A model generated the notes under the pieces. That model searched no databases, was not told where the DNA came from, and worked only from the letters and a program-made list of their open reading frames with translations. Source: Dehalococcoidales bacterium (lineage in GTDB: Bacteria > Chloroflexota > Dehalococcoidia > E44-bin15). From it: a stretch of DNA of 6,486 bases. The position numbers were made by a program, and so were the translations under genes. Positions 5,514 through 6,486 of this stretch are shown here, piece after piece. Position 1 is the stretch's first letter, and every line of letters begins with the position of its first letter. Location of the stretch: contig JAUWZB010000049.1 in NCBI GenBank assembly GCA_030615555.1, forward strand, positions 1-6,486, written 5' to 3'.

Positions 5514-6278
5514 TTAAGCAGATTCACCCGTTACAAAGTGCGGAACGCTTTCTTCAGCAAAGGCTTTGACAATCTCAGCAAGACTTCTTTCCAGGGCCAG
5601 CCCCTCATCCAGGGTGAGATCGAGCCCCCTCCTGATCGCCTCCTTGGCATACCTCACAGCGATGGGGCTGCGGGACAGAATCTTTTGTGCCATCCTATCG
5701 GCGGTGGGATAGAGTTCCTCCCTGCCTACCACCATGTTCACCAGCCCGATACGAAAAGCCTCCTGGGCATCGATACGGTCGCCGGTGAGGAGTATCTGGA
5801 GAGCCCTCCCCTTTCCAATCACGCGGGGCAATGTCTGGGTGCCCCCCCCCGCCGGGATCATGCCCAAGGAAACCTCAGGAAGGCCAAATACGGCGTCCTC
5901 GGAGGCGATCCTGATATCGCAGAATAGGGCGATCTCCACGCCGGAGCCGAGGACATAGCCATGGACCGCCGCAATGAGCGGCTGCTTCAGGCTCGAAAAA
6001 AGACCCCAGACATCGCGCTCCCACCTCACCTGGCGGGCGATGATGGGCGAGGGGGCCGTGCCAAACTCAGTGAGGTCGGCACCAATACAGAAGGCTCGCT
6101 CCCCAGCTCCATTGAATATGACGACCAGCACATCGGGGTCGTCCCTGATAGCGGTAAGCACCTGATAAAGCTCATCTCGCATCTGAATGTTGTAGCGATT
6201 CATCACCCCAGGGCGATTGAGGGTGACATAGGCGATGCCGCCCTTTTTTTCGTAGATGATGGTCTCGAAAGCATCCAT
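5514..6278 (-). CDS. Enoyl-CoA hydratase/isomerase (crotonase family)
   Basis: 254 residues. It would add water to a 2-enoyl-CoA in beta-oxidation or perform a related crotonase reaction in the cytoplasm. The oxyanion-hole stretches are RAFCIGADLTEF (61-72) and HGYVLGSGVEIAL (106-118). Both hydratase glutamates are present, Glu115 in GSGVE and Glu135 in GLPEVSLG, spaced 20 residues apart as in rat mitochondrial crotonase (Glu144/Glu164). PAGGGTQTLPR (142-152) follows as expected. The usual C-terminal stretch of roughly SEDxxEGxxAFxEKRxPxF seems shortened here to KAFAEESVPHF, with about 8-9 residues missing. The ATG at 6276-6278 has no Shine-Dalgarno sequence and coincides with the predicted transcription start, so this looks leaderless. 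The stop lies 29 bases before the preferred sirtuin start (5 before the alternative), indicating an operon. Exact substrate is unknown. Confidence 0.9.
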   Translation of the reverse strand: MDAFETIIYEKKGGIAYVTLNRPGVMNRYNIQMRDELYQVLTAIRDDPDVLVVIFNGAGERAFCIGADLTEFGTAPSPIIARQVRWERDVWGLFSSLKQPLIAAVHGYVLGSGVEIALFCDIRIASEDAVFGLPEVSLGMIPAGGGTQTLPRVIGKGRALQILLTGDRIDAQEAFRIGLVNMVVGREELYPTADRMAQKILSRSPIAVRYAKEAIRRGLDLTLDEGLALERSLAEIVKAFAEESVPHFVTGESA

Positions 6279-6284
6279 GGGAAT

Positions 6285-6293
6285 ATTTTACCA
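6285..6293 (-). promoter_or_regulatory. Extended -10 promoter of the hydratase-sirtuin-synthetase operon (leaderless)
   Basis: The minus strand reads TGTGGTAAAATATTCCCATG. TAAAAT (6285-6290) is one base from the TATAAT consensus and is preceded by TGG, an extended -10. With the usual spacing, +1 falls on the A of the ATG (6278), giving a leaderless mRNA and explaining the missing ribosome binding site. There is no good -35; the hexamer at the ideal spacing is TGATGT, inside an inverted repeat. Confidence 0.6.
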
Positions 6294-6297
6294 CAAT

Positions 6298-6315
6298 CCT
6301 GATGAAAACATCAGG
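6298..6315. promoter_or_regulatory. Perfect 7-bp inverted repeat over the hydratase -35 region (candidate operator)
   Basis: The plus strand reads CCTGATG-AAAA-CATCAGG, two perfect 7-base arms around a 4-base centre. It spans about -20 to -37 relative to the predicted start of the hydratase operon. No run of T follows it on either strand, so a transcription terminator is unlikely, and its place suits repressor or activator binding. A third copy of the half-site, CCTGAT, lies at 6333-6338. No regulator gene is visible in the window, so the binding protein is unknown. Confidence 0.5.
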
Positions 6316-6398
6316 GGGCCGATTGGCGACCTCCTGATTTGCCCTCGGGTGCTTTGCCAAAATTGGCGGCTGTGCCTTTAGCGCATCAATAGGACCAT

Positions 6399-6486
6399 TT
6401 ACTTGGCACGGGCGATGAGCTCCTCAAGGTCGATCTCGTTGTAGTAGCGACCAATCCAGTCTATGCGGTGGGCATCGCTGTTGCTT
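6399..6486 (-). CDS. Partial PHP-domain protein, C-terminal 28 residues
   Basis: An open frame enters from the right edge and ends at TAA (6399-6401), encoding SNSDAHRIDWIGRYY... and ending ...ELIARAK. The SDAH near the start of the fragment matches the last metal-binding motif (Asp-x-His) of PHP phosphoesterases, which is typically followed by a short C-terminal helix ending as here. Such proteins hydrolyse phosphoesters with a multi-metal centre; those of this type are often annotated as PHP-domain or histidinol-phosphatase-like. Only the tail is visible, so the subfamily cannot be set. It is upstream of the hydratase operon on the same strand, but 120 bases and a separate promoter lie between, so it is probably a separate transcription unit. 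Confidence 0.65.
   Translation of the reverse strand, partial: SNSDAHRIDWIGRYYNEIDLEELIARAK

Noticed and set aside
6244..6251. A-AAA-AAG slippery heptamer in frame near the start of the hydratase gene (codons 10-12)
   Set aside because: The register matches a -1 frameshift site, but the -1 frame ends soon with no recognisable product. I saw no strong stimulatory stem just downstream, and Lys-Lys codons explain the run.
6290..6313. Possible 7-residue leader peptide (MFSSGLW) upstream of the hydratase
   Set aside because: The AGGAGG-like site is about 20 bases away, and the predicted transcript start is downstream of this frame, so it would not be in the mRNA.
6172..6360. 62-codon minus-strand frame overlapping the hydratase start
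   Set aside because: It is offset by one base from the hydratase frame, crosses the promoter and dyad, and has no family features. The hydratase frame is clearly the coding one.

Overview
The window holds a compact stretch of bacterial chromosome of moderate-to-high GC. It has sigma-70-type promoters, mostly good Shine-Dalgarno sites and short intergenic gaps. There are seven genes: five complete ones and one cut off at each edge make up the coding content together with a small membrane-protein gene. The gene set is an electron-transfer membrane Fe-S protein, a fatty-acyl activating enzyme, a crotonase-family hydratase and a sirtuin. This suggests an anaerobic or facultative, acid/fatty-acid-oxidising bacterium. 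A Chloroflexota (Dehalococcoidia-like) or syntroph-like source would fit, but that is inference from gene content only.

Layout. At the left edge (1-140, minus) is the N-terminus of a small unrecognised membrane protein. It is divergent from a 770-residue membrane Fe-S oxidoreductase (292-2604, plus), and the 151-bp gap between them carries a recognisable promoter in each direction. A strong, probably bidirectional hairpin terminator at about 2621-2660 separates the Fe-S gene from the convergent minus-strand genes. Reading leftward on the minus strand from the right edge, these are: the last 28 codons of a PHP-domain protein (6399-6486); an enoyl-CoA hydratase/isomerase (5514-6278); a Sir2-family protein (4714-5484); an AMP-forming acyl-CoA synthetase (3097-4662); and a small DUF4234-like membrane protein (2670-3002) with its own promoter and a GTG start.

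How they may work together. Hydratase, sirtuin and synthetase look like one operon, with 29-bp (or 5-bp) and 51-bp gaps. The synthetase would activate carboxylic acids to CoA thioesters and the hydratase would act in beta-oxidation. The sirtuin could in principle deacylate the synthetase's catalytic lysine (Lys506), as CobB does for acetyl-CoA synthetase. The Fe-S membrane protein resembles the HdrD/DUF224-type proteins that take electrons from electron-transfer flavoprotein and pass them to quinone, so it would be a natural electron exit for acyl-CoA oxidation; no ETF or acyl-CoA dehydrogenase gene is in the window to prove this.

The points most worth a second look are the sirtuin, whose NAD-binding signature GAGISxxSGIPDFR reads GTGVSTESHISAIR while the catalytic His, QNxD and zinc Cys residues are intact; the apparently leaderless start of the hydratase operon, with a perfect dyad over its -35 region; and a TTGSCAA-type motif that recurs in three promoter regions. 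No mobile element, CRISPR array, tRNA or rRNA was seen.
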